This document shows positions 16,884 through 24,409 of a DNA stretch of 64,000 bases, one piece after another. The position numbers and the translations under genes are program-made. Under the pieces are notes generated by a model. That model worked only from the letters and a program-made list of their open reading frames with translations, was not told the DNA's origin and made no database searches. Source of the stretch: an uncultured Moraxella sp. (GTDB lineage: Bacteria > Pseudomonadota > Gammaproteobacteria > Pseudomonadales > Moraxellaceae); NCBI GenBank assembly GCA_943908425.1, contig CALTTC010000009.1, forward strand, positions 1-64,000. The letters are read 5' to 3'. Numbering within the stretch: the stretch's first letter is position 1; every line of letters begins with the position of its first letter.

Positions 16884-17080
16884 TGAATACTAAACAATTT
16901 GTTTGTACAGAGCTTAAAAACTCCGTATGCACAAACTGGACACAGCTGCAAACAAGCCCAAGCACTGTGCTACCAGAACTCACCAAGCAGGAAGCAAACG
17001 AGATTACCGCCGCAGTACTTGGCATAATCGTGTTAGTTTTTGGTTGGGCATTAATCATAAGAATGGTAAATAAGTTATGA
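16883..17080 (+). CDS. Small inoviral membrane protein with Cys-rich N-terminus
   Basis: 65 residues: a hydrophilic N-terminal half with two Cys (QFVCTELKNSVCTNW), the conserved-looking stretch LPELTKQEANEITAAVLG, and one C-terminal membrane span ending in a short basic tail. Proteins of this shape occur just before the major coat gene in several inoviruses and are treated as minor virion proteins (family knowledge; function unproven). It overlaps the coat gene by 4 bp (ATGA). Confidence 0.65.
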   Translation: MNTKQFVCTELKNSVCTNWTQLQTSPSTVLPELTKQEANEITAAVLGIIVLVFGWALIIRMVNKL

Positions 17081-17310
17081 ACAAGCTACAAAAGTTCAAA
17101 GATACGTTTAACAACGGCTACTACAAAGCAGGTGCTGTAGCAACCGTTGCTATCTTATCTTCTACAAACGCCAACGCGGCAATCAACGTCACAGAAGTTG
17201 TTAGCGAAATCGGCAATCTTGACGACCCGATCAACAAAATCGGTGCTGCAATCTTGGGCATTGTCGTAACCCTGTTCGGCTGGCGTATGATTCGCAACGC
17301 GATTCGCTAA
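17077..17310 (+). CDS. Major coat protein (pVIII-like)
   Basis: 77 residues. A signal peptide of about 34 residues ends at the signal-peptidase site NANA|AINV. The mature protein of about 43 residues has an acidic amphipathic N-terminus (VTEVVSEIGNLDD), one membrane span (IGAAILGIVVTLFGW) and a basic C-terminus (RMIRNAIR). This is the textbook filamentous-phage coat layout: the basic end contacts the DNA inside the virion. A hairpin follows the gene. Confidence 0.88.
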   Translation: MNKLQKFKDTFNNGYYKAGAVATVAILSSTNANAAINVTEVVSEIGNLDDPINKIGAAILGIVVTLFGWRMIRNAIR

Positions 17311-17342
17311 CCAAGCAAAGCAAGTAAAAAAAGCAAAACTGG

Positions 17343-17365
17343 GTTTACTGTTTTTAGCAGTAAAC
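17343..17365 (+). terminator. Hairpin after the major coat gene
   Basis: A perfect 8-bp stem GTTTACTG/CAGTAAAC with loop TTTTTAG. No T-tract follows, so it may be a partial terminator or a 3' stabiliser of the coat mRNA, both known downstream of coat genes in filamentous phages. Confidence 0.55.
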
Positions 17366-17421
17366 TCACACCCAAAAGCAAAAAAGTAGCTAAGCACGAT
17401 AATTTACAAGAGCAATAAATT

Positions 17422-17493
17422 ATGATTCTTAACTATTTACCCAACATTTTAGTGATATTTGCAATCATTGTGCTTTGCTGGGCGGCGCTTTAA
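17422..17493 (+). CDS. 23-residue hydrophobic peptide (pVII/pIX-like candidate)
   Basis: The frame MILNYLPNILVIFAIIVLCWAAL is almost entirely a membrane span. Its stop codon overlaps the start of the next gene as TAATG. Size, hydrophobicity, position between the coat and adsorption genes, and translational coupling match the tiny end-cap proteins of filamentous phages. Too short for routine gene callers. Confidence 0.55.
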   Translation: MILNYLPNILVIFAIIVLCWAAL

Positions 17494-17783
17494 TGCCAGA
17501 AAAACAAAAACTGCTTGCCTTTTTAGTGCTTGTTATCGCAACCATCGTTGCCAACAATAGTTACAACAGCCACGCCCAAGGCAACTTAATGTATAACTGC
17601 TTTTTGGCAATGTTTGCAAGTCTTGCGATTATCGTAACACTAGCAGTAACAAAGCTTGAGCCAGACGCGCAGCACAAACAAGACGCGCCACAGAAAGAAC
17701 TTACAAAAACCCGCAAGACTTTTATCACCGTTTTTGGTATGATTTGGGCTTTTATTCTGTGGGTTTTTATTTATGTTCTCTAA
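17493..17783 (+). CDS. Inoviral membrane protein
   Basis: 96 residues when started at the coupled ATG 17493 (MPEKQKLLAFL). An earlier in-frame start at 17475 lies inside the preceding peptide gene and is unlikely. Three hydrophobic segments are visible: LAFLVLVIATIVA, FLAMFASLAIIVTLA and the C-terminal VFGMIWAFILWVFIYVL. A hydrophilic QDAPQKELTKTRK loop separates the last two. No family recognised. It overlaps the next gene by 11 bp. Confidence 0.6.
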   Translation: MPEKQKLLAFLVLVIATIVANNSYNSHAQGNLMYNCFLAMFASLAIIVTLAVTKLEPDAQHKQDAPQKELTKTRKTFITVFGMIWAFILWVFIYVL

Positions 17784-17985
17784 GTTTGATGTTGTTTTTT
17801 TCGTTATTGCTTGTCTTATTTTTTATAGTCTTTTTACGAGTATAATGCGTAATTTAGCTAATCTTGAATCTTTGGTAAAAGATGAACATAAAGAAGAGGC
17901 TAAAGATTTTATATCCGATATAAGGTTTAATGTATTTGGCTTTGCTTTTGTTTTATGTATTAGTATTTTTGATAGTTTCTCCTAA
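17773..17985 (+). CDS. Inoviral membrane protein, two spans
   Basis: 70 residues with an N-terminal hydrophobic segment (VVFFVIACLIFYSLF), a charged middle (LVKDEHKEEAKDFI) and a C-terminal span (VFGFAFVLCISIF). It overlaps the previous gene and ends at the terminator before the adsorption gene. Function unknown; probably virion or assembly related by position. Confidence 0.55.
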   Translation: MFSKFDVVFFVIACLIFYSLFTSIMRNLANLESLVKDEHKEEAKDFISDIRFNVFGFAFVLCISIFDSFS

Positions 17986-18008
17986 GCGCCAATTCAGGCG
18001 CTTATTTG
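17983..18008 (+). terminator. Terminator between coat and adsorption genes
   Basis: A perfect 8-bp stem TAAGCGCC/GGCGCTTA with a 6-nt loop, followed by a short T-rich run. A terminator at this boundary (after the coat genes, before gene III) is a known feature of Ff phages and keeps coat transcripts abundant. Confidence 0.65.
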
Positions 18009-18020
18009 TAGGTGCCTTAT

Positions 18021-19301
18021 ATGCGTTTTGCCACTTTTATTGTTTGTTTTTACTTTCTGTTTGTTACTACTACTGCTTATGCCATTGGACCCCTACTCCC
18101 TGTTATCGTCGGCACTAGAAATGTTCTTGTTGGTCGTACACTTATAAAGAATTCACCTAAGCTTATTAAAAACTCTCTCTTGGGTTGTTATGCCATCAAA
18201 AAATGCCGCGACACCATCGAAGACATGCTAGACATTGATTTAGATGAGGATAAATATTCACAGTGTCAAATACGCTTTGAATCTGACGACGATTACGTAA
18301 CTCTTGATGAGTTTATTAAGCGTAAAAATGAGAAAGGACGCAATCCTAAGCCAGGTTACGATAAATTTGTTTTAACAGAAGATAGCAAACGTTCATTACG
18401 CGCACAATCAAAAAATGCAATTCGTGACATGCTTCTTAATCCAAATCATTATAAAGAATGGATTTCTTATTCTCCTCTTGTATATGAAACTGAATATACA
18501 AAATATGGTATTAAACACAGACATTTTGTCCCTACTATTTCTAAATGCTCTACTGTTATTATCAATAACGACAACCGCGAAGAAGTTATTAACAACATTA
18601 ATAATAGACTCACTCAAGACCAGCGTGAGCAGATTGTTAATAACTACTACAATGAAAATGAACAAGAATTTAACAATTACGTTAATAATTACTGTACAGA
18701 CAATTCATGCAATCAAGTATCAGAGCATGTGGAAAACGAAATTAGAAATGGGCGCTTAGATGTCGACAACGTAACAACTGCTAAATGTCATACAGAAAAC
18801 GGCGTTATCCTCTCTTGCGATAATGAACTTGAGCTTACCCCACCTCCTGAAAAAAAACCTAAAAAAAGCTGTAAACCAAGAAAAGCAAAAAAGCCGACAA
18901 ACCCTGATCAACTAGACCTTGATTTTGATGATGAAGAATGCGAAGACGAAACAACACCAGACAAAGAATCTGATAAAGAACCGCCCATTGACTGTAATAG
19001 CAATAAAATGTTTAAAGAGTTTTGCGAGTTCATGGACTGGGTAGACGATGAAGCCGATAAACCAGGCGATGAAAAAGTAAACGTTAAAGACAAAAAAGCA
19101 GATGAGCCAGATGACGACAGAATAGACATAAGCCAAGTTTGCCCACCACCAGAGAACATTACCATAACAGTAATTGGGCATACAACAACAATCGTCTTTG
19201 ACTATAAACCCTATTGCGATTTTGCCTTTAAAACACGCCCCTACTTTGTCTCTGCTGGCGGTCTTATTGCCATGTATATCCTAAGCAACAGAAGAACATA
19301 G
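18021..19301 (+). CDS. TspB-like phage adsorption/attachment protein (pIII analogue)
   Basis: 426 residues from the ATG at 18021, which has AGGTG 6 bp upstream; a GTG at 18012 is also in frame. A signal peptide ends around TTTAYA|IG. An N-terminal receptor-type region is followed by an Asn-rich helical stretch, a Pro/Lys/Asp/Glu-rich low-complexity linker, and the conserved end: ISQVCPPPENITITV, FDYKPYCDFAFKTRPYF and a final hydrophobic anchor before a basic tail. That C-terminal block matches the TspB/ORF6 family of Neisseria filamentous phages. TspB binds immunoglobulin in meningococci (established there, not shown here). Confidence 0.8.
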   Translation: MRFATFIVCFYFLFVTTTAYAIGPLLPVIVGTRNVLVGRTLIKNSPKLIKNSLLGCYAIKKCRDTIEDMLDIDLDEDKYSQCQIRFESDDDYVTLDEFIKRKNEKGRNPKPGYDKFVLTEDSKRSLRAQSKNAIRDMLLNPNHYKEWISYSPLVYETEYTKYGIKHRHFVPTISKCSTVIINNDNREEVINNINNRLTQDQREQIVNNYYNENEQEFNNYVNNYCTDNSCNQVSEHVENEIRNGRLDVDNVTTAKCHTENGVILSCDNELELTPPPEKKPKKSCKPRKAKKPTNPDQLDLDFDDEECEDETTPDKESDKEPPIDCNSNKMFKEFCEFMDWVDDEADKPGDEKVNVKDKKADEPDDDRIDISQVCPPPENITITVIGHTTTIVFDYKPYCDFAFKTRPYFVSAGGLIAMYILSNRRT

Positions 19302-19376
19302 ACATAACTAGCGAATGGCGCGCGATGTGTGCGCAGTGCGACAGCGCGAGCACGCAAGCGCGCAAGGAGAACTAAC

Positions 19377-19661
19377 TTGGGCAATTTAATACTACAAACA
19401 GGCAACTACTTGCTATCGAATGCAGTCAATAGAATGCTAACAGGCGCAGGTCTAACACTTGCAACAGCTAGTGTTTCAACGGTGGTTATTAACGGCTTAA
19501 TTAACGACCTACAACAAAACTTACAAGGATTATCCGCTTTAGGGCTTGCTATTATTGACTTGTCGGGCACTGACGTTGCTATTAGCTTGATTGTGTCTGC
19601 AATCATGTCAAGAATCGCTATTCAAAATGCCCAAATCTTTTTAGCAAAGGCTGATACATGA
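19377..19661 (+). CDS. pVI-like inoviral protein (DUF2523-type)
   Basis: 94 residues from a TTG start. AAGGAGA lies 6 bp upstream of the TTG at 19377, a far better start than the GTG at 19329, which would add an Arg-rich tail translated from an unusual GC-rich spacer. The protein is hydrophobic with several membrane segments and a C-terminal IVSAIMSRIAIQNAQIFLAK block. DUF2523 proteins sit directly before zot in many inoviruses and stand in for pVI. It overlaps zot by 4 bp. Confidence 0.78.
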   Translation: MGNLILQTGNYLLSNAVNRMLTGAGLTLATASVSTVVINGLINDLQQNLQGLSALGLAIIDLSGTDVAISLIVSAIMSRIAIQNAQIFLAKADT

Positions 19662-20785
19662 TTACACTTATCACTGGTACGCCAGGGGCTGGTAAAACGT
19701 TATACGCTGTCACACGCTTAATTAAAGAGATTAACGAAAACCCCGATAGGGAAGTTTATGCCGATATTACAGGGCTTAAGATTGAGGGCGTGCATCAATC
19801 GCCCGACGACTGGCGCGACACCCCAGAAGGTAGCCTAATCATCTATGACGAATGCCAATACAGAGAGATGTTTAAACGCGGGCGCGGTGCAAATGCTCAT
19901 AGCGCAGTACTTGACTTAACAACCCACAGGCACACCGGCAAGGATATTTGGCTTATCACCCAAACCCCTGCTTACTTACATAAAGACGTACTAGCCGTTG
20001 TTGGTGAACATTATCATTTAGACCGCCCGATGGGTGCTAAGCTTGCTAATCTTTACAGATACAGACAAGCCGAAGAAAAGCCCGGCGGCTCAAGCGTTAA
20101 ACAACGTGCTGAAAGTCGCACCATGTTTAAATACAATAAAGAAGTCTTTGATTATTATGATTCTGTTGATGTTACAGACGAAAACGCCAACCACAAGGGC
20201 TTAAAAATCCCCATTTGGAAAATCTTACCGCTTATTGCTGGCATTGCTTTTTTACTTTATGCTTTTTACGGCATTGTCTTTGGTGGTGGCGTTAAACCTA
20301 ACAGCACGAAAGAAAAAGACAAGCAAACAGCAGAACAAGTAGCAAATGCATCCCAAGACACACCCCTATTGCCAGGGGTTGCAATACAATCAAAAGGACA
20401 GACAGAACAACAAACACCAGAGCAAGCACAGGCACAAAACACAACACAAACAGAGAGCAGGCGCATTTATCTATATGATAACGAGCTACCGAAAGACTAT
20501 GTTATAAGGCGTACAGACCCCTATTTACAAGTAAGGGGCGTTGCCATGATGGGCAACAAATGCCAAGCCTACAATGCGATGGGCGATATGATGAATTTAA
20601 CGCAAGATGAATGCAAAAGCTATGTCGGCACAGGGCGAGTCTATAAAACAGATTACGGCACAGCGACACCAACAGCACAGACAACGCAACAAGAAACAGC
20701 CAAGCCACAAGCTTTTTTATTACAAGACAATGAACAAGGGCAAGACAGCGAACCGCCCCAAGAGCAACCGAATCACACAACATAG
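19658..20785 (+). CDS. zot: Zot-like assembly ATPase (pI)
   Basis: A 375-residue zonular-occludens-toxin-family protein, the inner-membrane ATPase that drives filamentous-phage extrusion. The Walker A motif GTPGAGKT is at residues 7-14, the Walker B-like LIIYDECQ near 65, and the family block THRHTGKDIWLITQTP near 85-100. One membrane span (ILPLIAGIAFLLYAFYGIVF) lies near residue 190, followed by a Gln/Thr-rich periplasmic linker and a small C-terminal domain with two Cys. Length and topology are typical. Confidence 0.92.
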   Translation: MITLITGTPGAGKTLYAVTRLIKEINENPDREVYADITGLKIEGVHQSPDDWRDTPEGSLIIYDECQYREMFKRGRGANAHSAVLDLTTHRHTGKDIWLITQTPAYLHKDVLAVVGEHYHLDRPMGAKLANLYRYRQAEEKPGGSSVKQRAESRTMFKYNKEVFDYYDSVDVTDENANHKGLKIPIWKILPLIAGIAFLLYAFYGIVFGGGVKPNSTKEKDKQTAEQVANASQDTPLLPGVAIQSKGQTEQQTPEQAQAQNTTQTESRRIYLYDNELPKDYVIRRTDPYLQVRGVAMMGNKCQAYNAMGDMMNLTQDECKSYVGTGRVYKTDYGTATPTAQTTQQETAKPQAFLLQDNEQGQDSEPPQEQPNHTT

Positions 20786-20831
20786 CTTATCTTTTTGCCG
20801 TGCAATGTCGCACGGTAATTAAGGTAAAAAA

Positions 20832-21659
20832 ATGAACTTTTTATTTATTTTAGATTTTTATTTGCAAAATGGCTTATATCAATCTAAGCATGAGTATCCA
20901 GAGAAGTTTAACAATCTGTTATTCTTTGCTGGACTTAACCAAATCAACATAGAGCACATACACGCTTATTGCGACAAACGCAAAAACGATGGCGTAAAAA
21001 ATGCTACTATCAATCGTGAGCTTACTATTGCACGGTCTGCCATTAACTACTATAATAAGCACCACGACGCCAACGTTAAAAATCCCTTTAACGGCTTTAA
21101 ACTCTTTGAAGAAGATTTTATTCCAACGTATCTAACCAAAGCGGACTGCCAAAGACTGATTCAAGCTTGCAAGCGTTACGGCAACGAAGTATTTACCGCC
21201 TACATTGCCCTACTTATCTACACAGGCTGTCGCGCTGGTGAACTGATTACGCTACAATGGGAAAATGTTTTTTTAGATGATGGCTATTTAATCATTAGAA
21301 ACAGCTTAAGCAAAAACAAAAAGACTGTGTATAAGCCGTTAAATAGTCAAGCAGTACAGATTCTGCAAGCGCTAAAGGATAGTAAATTAAGTAGTGAATG
21401 GGTGTTTGTGAACGTGAACACAGCCACGCATTATAAAAACTTTAGAAAGCCTTGGGCTAATGTATTGCAAATGTCAAACCTAAACATACGTTTGCATGAC
21501 TTAAGACACACATTTGCAAGCCTTTTAGTGCAACAAGGTGTACCAATTTATCACGTGAGCCAATTACTTGGGCATAGTGATACAAGAATTACCCAAAGAT
21601 ACGCCCATCTTGGAAAAAATAACCTAAGTGATGTTGTAGCTTTGTTAAATATTGAGTAA
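20832..21659 (+). CDS. Tyrosine recombinase (phage integrase)
   Basis: 275 residues with an N-terminal SAM-like core-binding domain and a catalytic domain. The catalytic set is R in GCRAGEL (about 133), HDLR (about 222-225), H in LLGHSD (about 247) and Y in RYAHLG (about 257). The gene ends 7 bp before attR. It would catalyse recombination at the tRNA-Glu core. In the circular phage it would face the repressor gene across attP. Most TspB-type Neisseria inoviruses lack such an enzyme. Confidence 0.92.
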   Translation: MNFLFILDFYLQNGLYQSKHEYPEKFNNLLFFAGLNQINIEHIHAYCDKRKNDGVKNATINRELTIARSAINYYNKHHDANVKNPFNGFKLFEEDFIPTYLTKADCQRLIQACKRYGNEVFTAYIALLIYTGCRAGELITLQWENVFLDDGYLIIRNSLSKNKKTVYKPLNSQAVQILQALKDSKLSSEWVFVNVNTATHYKNFRKPWANVLQMSNLNIRLHDLRHTFASLLVQQGVPIYHVSQLLGHSDTRITQRYAHLGKNNLSDVVALLNIE

Positions 21660-21665
21660 AGAACC

Positions 21666-21716
21666 CCGCCCTTTCACGGCGGCAACAGGGGTTCGAATCC
21701 CCTACGGAGTACCATT
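21666..21716 (+). repeat. attR core (51 bp)
   Basis: An exact copy of 13284-13334, the 3' half of tRNA-Glu from the anticodon stem to the CCA end plus TT. It is a fragment of the original host gene and cannot form a tRNA by itself. Confidence 0.95.
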
Positions 21717-22284
21717 ATATGGGGAAAGCACTCAAAATTACGGTTTTGGGTGTTTTTTATTGGTTAGATTTTATATTGTTTGATTGTGTGTATTGTTTGA
21801 TTGTGGTATTAATTAAGCTTTTGCATTGACTGGGTTTGTTGGCTAAAATGAGTATTGACCAGTTTAAAGCATTTTGCGATAAAAGCGTTGGCGGATTGTT
21901 GTTAGCCAACCCCTAACAAAAACCCACTTGAAACCATTAAACAAAAGTCTTTTTGTAAAATCAGCTACGACAATTTAATTGTTGATTATTAAGTGCTAAT
22001 TGAGTGTTAATTTTTTAAGAACAATCAAGCGATTTAAGAACAATCAAGCGATTACCAATTTTGACCTGTTATTTTTGCCTTGTTGCCATTGCAGATAGTA
22101 AATTGCAAAATAGTATCAATAGCAAAACATCAATCATTTATCATCGCCTTTTGTCCCCAAAGAGCCATCACTTAATTTGATCTAAACCCATTTAATTGAA
22201 CAATCCTTAAGCCAAAACATACTTAAAAACACACTTAACAAGCCCACTTAACTTAACCCCATTTAATTTACCCAAGAGCAGTCA
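21717..22284. other. Host spacer downstream of the prophage
   Basis: No gene is evident. A promoter-like TTGCAT (21821-21826), 17-bp spacer, TAAAAT (21844-21849) is followed by the short inverted repeat GTTGGC/GCCAAC and no obvious product. A perfect 19-bp tandem duplication starting TTAAGAACAATC occupies 22015-22033 and 22034-22052. Before phage entry this region followed tRNA-Glu directly. Confidence 0.5.
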
Positions 22285-22953
22285 ATGGCAAATTTTAATA
22301 CCCACCTATCTGTGGCATTGGTTGCCAGCACCGCTGTTGCCACCCTTGGGCTGACCATGGGGCTGTACTCGCCGATGGTGATGATTATGCTGTCCTTTAC
22401 AGGGGCGATTGGCGGTTTGTTGCCTGATATTGATTTGGACAATGCCAAAATCACTCGTATTGGCTTTAATTTTGCAAGCATCGTTATTGCAAGCTACGCC
22501 ACGGCGATTTATGCCAGTTTTAATGCCTTGCCCTTGATGGATTTGCTTATTGGCTGGGGGGCTTTGGTACTGCTGTTGCGATTTGGCGTTTTTGCCTTAT
22601 TTAGTCGGCTTACTCGGCATCGGGGTATGGTGCATTCAGTGCCTTATATGGCAGTGCTTGCCCTGCTTAGCGTGTATGGCTTTTATTATTTTGTGCCTAC
22701 AGGGCGTTTGGCGTGGGCGTTTGGGGGATTTTTATTTTTTGGGGCAATAATTCATTTAGTGCTTGATGAAATTTATAGCGTGAATATTTTTGGGCTAAAA
22801 CTTAAAAAATCCTTTGGCAGTGCCTTGAAATTTTTTGATAAAAAACAATTACCTAATTATGTGTTATTATATGGCTTATTGATTGGGCTGTGGCTTTTTG
22901 CCCCTGCCAAAGATGAGCTTGCCCAATTATTATTTACCATAAATCTGCGGTAG
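22285..22953 (+). CDS. YdjM/DUF457-family membrane hydrolase-like protein
   Basis: 222 residues of the YdjM (inner-membrane, metal-dependent hydrolase-like) family. The family's His/Asp motifs are present: FNTHL near the N-terminus, GGLLPDIDLD near residue 50, TRHRGMVHSVP near 111 and HLVLDEIYSVN near 155. Several membrane spans lie between them. In E. coli ydjM is LexA-regulated, but I see no LexA box here. The biochemical substrate is not known for the family. thrB follows 11 bp later. Confidence 0.8.
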   Translation: MANFNTHLSVALVASTAVATLGLTMGLYSPMVMIMLSFTGAIGGLLPDIDLDNAKITRIGFNFASIVIASYATAIYASFNALPLMDLLIGWGALVLLLRFGVFALFSRLTRHRGMVHSVPYMAVLALLSVYGFYYFVPTGRLAWAFGGFLFFGAIIHLVLDEIYSVNIFGLKLKKSFGSALKFFDKKQLPNYVLLYGLLIGLWLFAPAKDELAQLLFTINLR

Positions 22954-22964
22954 TAAGGAATGCG

Positions 22965-23954
22965 ATGTCAGTTTATACCCTATTAAGCGATGATGAATTT
23001 TGCCAGTTTTGCCAAGCGGTCGGCGTGGACTTTGACCGTGCTGTCCCTATTACCCAAGGCATTAAAAACTCTAATTGGTTTATTTATAGTCAGCCAAAAA
23101 GCCAAAAACCAAGCTATGTACTCACGCTATTTGAAGAGCGAAAACCGCATGAAATTGTCAAAATGGCACAAATTTTATCCGCCCTTGATGGGGCATTGCC
23201 TGTTGCTACCCCCCTAAAAACCGCAAGTGGCGAATTTATCCAATTATACGATAACAAGGCAGTTACAGTCGTGCCTGTCTTACAAGGCGAACACCCCAAA
23301 GACATCACTCAAGCGATGTGCCACACGATGGGGCAAGCCTTGGCGACACTTCACAATACCTTACAAAATCTCACCCCTGCCCATCACTATGGCGTGGAAC
23401 TCTACCCTTGGCATTTGGTCAAAGAGCGTGAGATTAAATATATGCCAAGCGATGAAAGGGCTTTGATGAATGCCATTTGGGACGCTTATCATCATCTGCC
23501 ACGGCGTGATTTGCCCCAAGGCTTGTGCCATTTGGATATGTTTGCTGATAATACGCTATGGGATTTATCAGAGCAAAGTGTGCCAAAACTCACAGGGCTT
23601 TTGGATTTTACCGAAGTGAGCATTGAGTGCTTTATTATGGACATTGCCATTACGGTGAATGATTTTTGTACAAGCTTTGGCACTGCCCAAAACGGCGAGC
23701 AAGTGGTGTTTGATAACCACAAAAAAGAGCAGTTTTTGGCAGGTTATGAAAGCGTGCGACCCTTAAGCGATAACGAAAAAAACGCCCTGCCCATAACGCT
23801 TGCTATGGCGGCGGCTACCTTTTGGTTGCTTCGGCTGAACGTGATTTTTTATAACCGAGAACAAGGGCGAACAGGCGATAATATTATGGTCAAGAACCCT
23901 GATTTGATGAAGCGATTGGCAAGTTATCATTGGGGGCAAGTCAAAAAGGATTGA
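22965..23954 (+). CDS. thrB: Homoserine kinase (ThrB, APH-fold type)
   Basis: 329 residues. This is the aminoglycoside-phosphotransferase-like homoserine kinase of Pseudomonadales rather than the GHMP-type enzyme of E. coli. Visible features are the N-terminal GIKNSNWFI, the Brenner-type catalytic loop LCHLDMFADNTLW near residue 188 and the metal-binding GLLDFTEVS near residue 210. It phosphorylates homoserine in threonine biosynthesis. An AAGGA ribosome-binding site precedes it, and it may be co-transcribed with the upstream gene. Confidence 0.9.
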   Translation: MSVYTLLSDDEFCQFCQAVGVDFDRAVPITQGIKNSNWFIYSQPKSQKPSYVLTLFEERKPHEIVKMAQILSALDGALPVATPLKTASGEFIQLYDNKAVTVVPVLQGEHPKDITQAMCHTMGQALATLHNTLQNLTPAHHYGVELYPWHLVKEREIKYMPSDERALMNAIWDAYHHLPRRDLPQGLCHLDMFADNTLWDLSEQSVPKLTGLLDFTEVSIECFIMDIAITVNDFCTSFGTAQNGEQVVFDNHKKEQFLAGYESVRPLSDNEKNALPITLAMAAATFWLLRLNVIFYNREQGRTGDNIMVKNPDLMKRLASYHWGQVKKD

Positions 23955-23985
23955 CGATAAGCACAATTATCAGGCAAAACCAACG

Positions 23986-24407
23986 ATGGATTTATGCAAC
24001 AAAACGTTTATTGACTTATTTGCAGGTATTGGCGGATTTCATCAAGCCTTAAGTGCCTTTGGGGCAAAATGTGTTTTTGCCAGCGAAATAGACAAATACG
24101 CCAGCGATACTTATCTTGACAATTATGGGATTGCTCCTGTCGGCGATATTACCGCCATTCACGAGAGCACCATTCCCAAACACGATGCAGGCTTTGTCCG
24201 CCAAGCATTTTCTATTGCAGGCAAACTGACGATGTGCGTGGCACGTTGTTTTTTGATATTGTGCGTATTGTCAATTACCATCACCCAAGCTTAATCTTAT
24301 TAGAAAATGTTAAAAATTTAATCAAACGCAATTTAATCAAACGCAATCAAGGCAGTACCTTCAAAACCATTATTTTATGTTTGCTTGACCAATTTACAAA
24401 AGGATAA
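23986..24407 (+). pseudogene. Decayed DNA cytosine-5 methyltransferase remnant
   Basis: The N-terminus is a clear C5-methyltransferase: FIDLFAGIGGFHQAL (motif I), then FASEIDKYA and a disrupted motif IV where the expected GFPCQAFSIAGK reads GFVRQAFSIAGK, so the catalytic Cys is lost. A frameshift follows after AGK. In another frame the family sequence continues as DVRGTLFFDIVRI and LLENVKNL, with an in-frame 15-bp duplication (NLIKR twice), and then stops. The target-recognition domain and C-terminus are absent. No partner nuclease is nearby. Confidence 0.85.
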
Positions 24408-24409
24408 TT

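Larger units (their letters stand above)
13284..21716 (+). mobile_element. Complete inovirus (filamentous phage) prophage in tRNA-Glu
   Basis: The element has an 8382-bp repeat period and is bounded by perfect 51-bp direct repeats. Its gene order is inoviral: replication initiator, ssDNA-binding candidate, small hydrophobic and major coat proteins, TspB-like adsorption protein, pVI-like (DUF2523-type) protein, then Zot/pI. It also has its own tyrosine recombinase next to the right end and a leftward repressor next to the left end. No gene is visibly broken. The structural set resembles the Neisseria MDA/Nf phages in having a TspB-type protein, but the tyrosine integrase and tRNA target differ from their transposase-type or XerCD integration. 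Confidence 0.93.

Noticed and set aside
18408..19181. Leftward frames opposite the TspB-like gene
   Set aside because: They are shadows of its Asn/Asp-rich low-complexity region, with no start signals.
19329..19376. Arg-rich N-terminal extension of the pVI-like protein
   Set aside because: It needs a GTG start without a ribosome-binding site and translates the GC-rich spacer. The TTG at 19377 has an optimal AAGGAGA.
13283..21665. XerC/XerD dif-type integration of the filamentous phage
   Set aside because: The att core is a tRNA-Glu 3' half and an intact tyrosine recombinase gene adjoins attR, so host XerCD need not be invoked.
21848..21916. 22-codon frame MSIDQFKAFCDKSVGGLLLANP after attR
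   Set aside because: Its ATG overlaps a promoter -10 box, so it would not be included in that transcript. No family match or ribosome-binding site.
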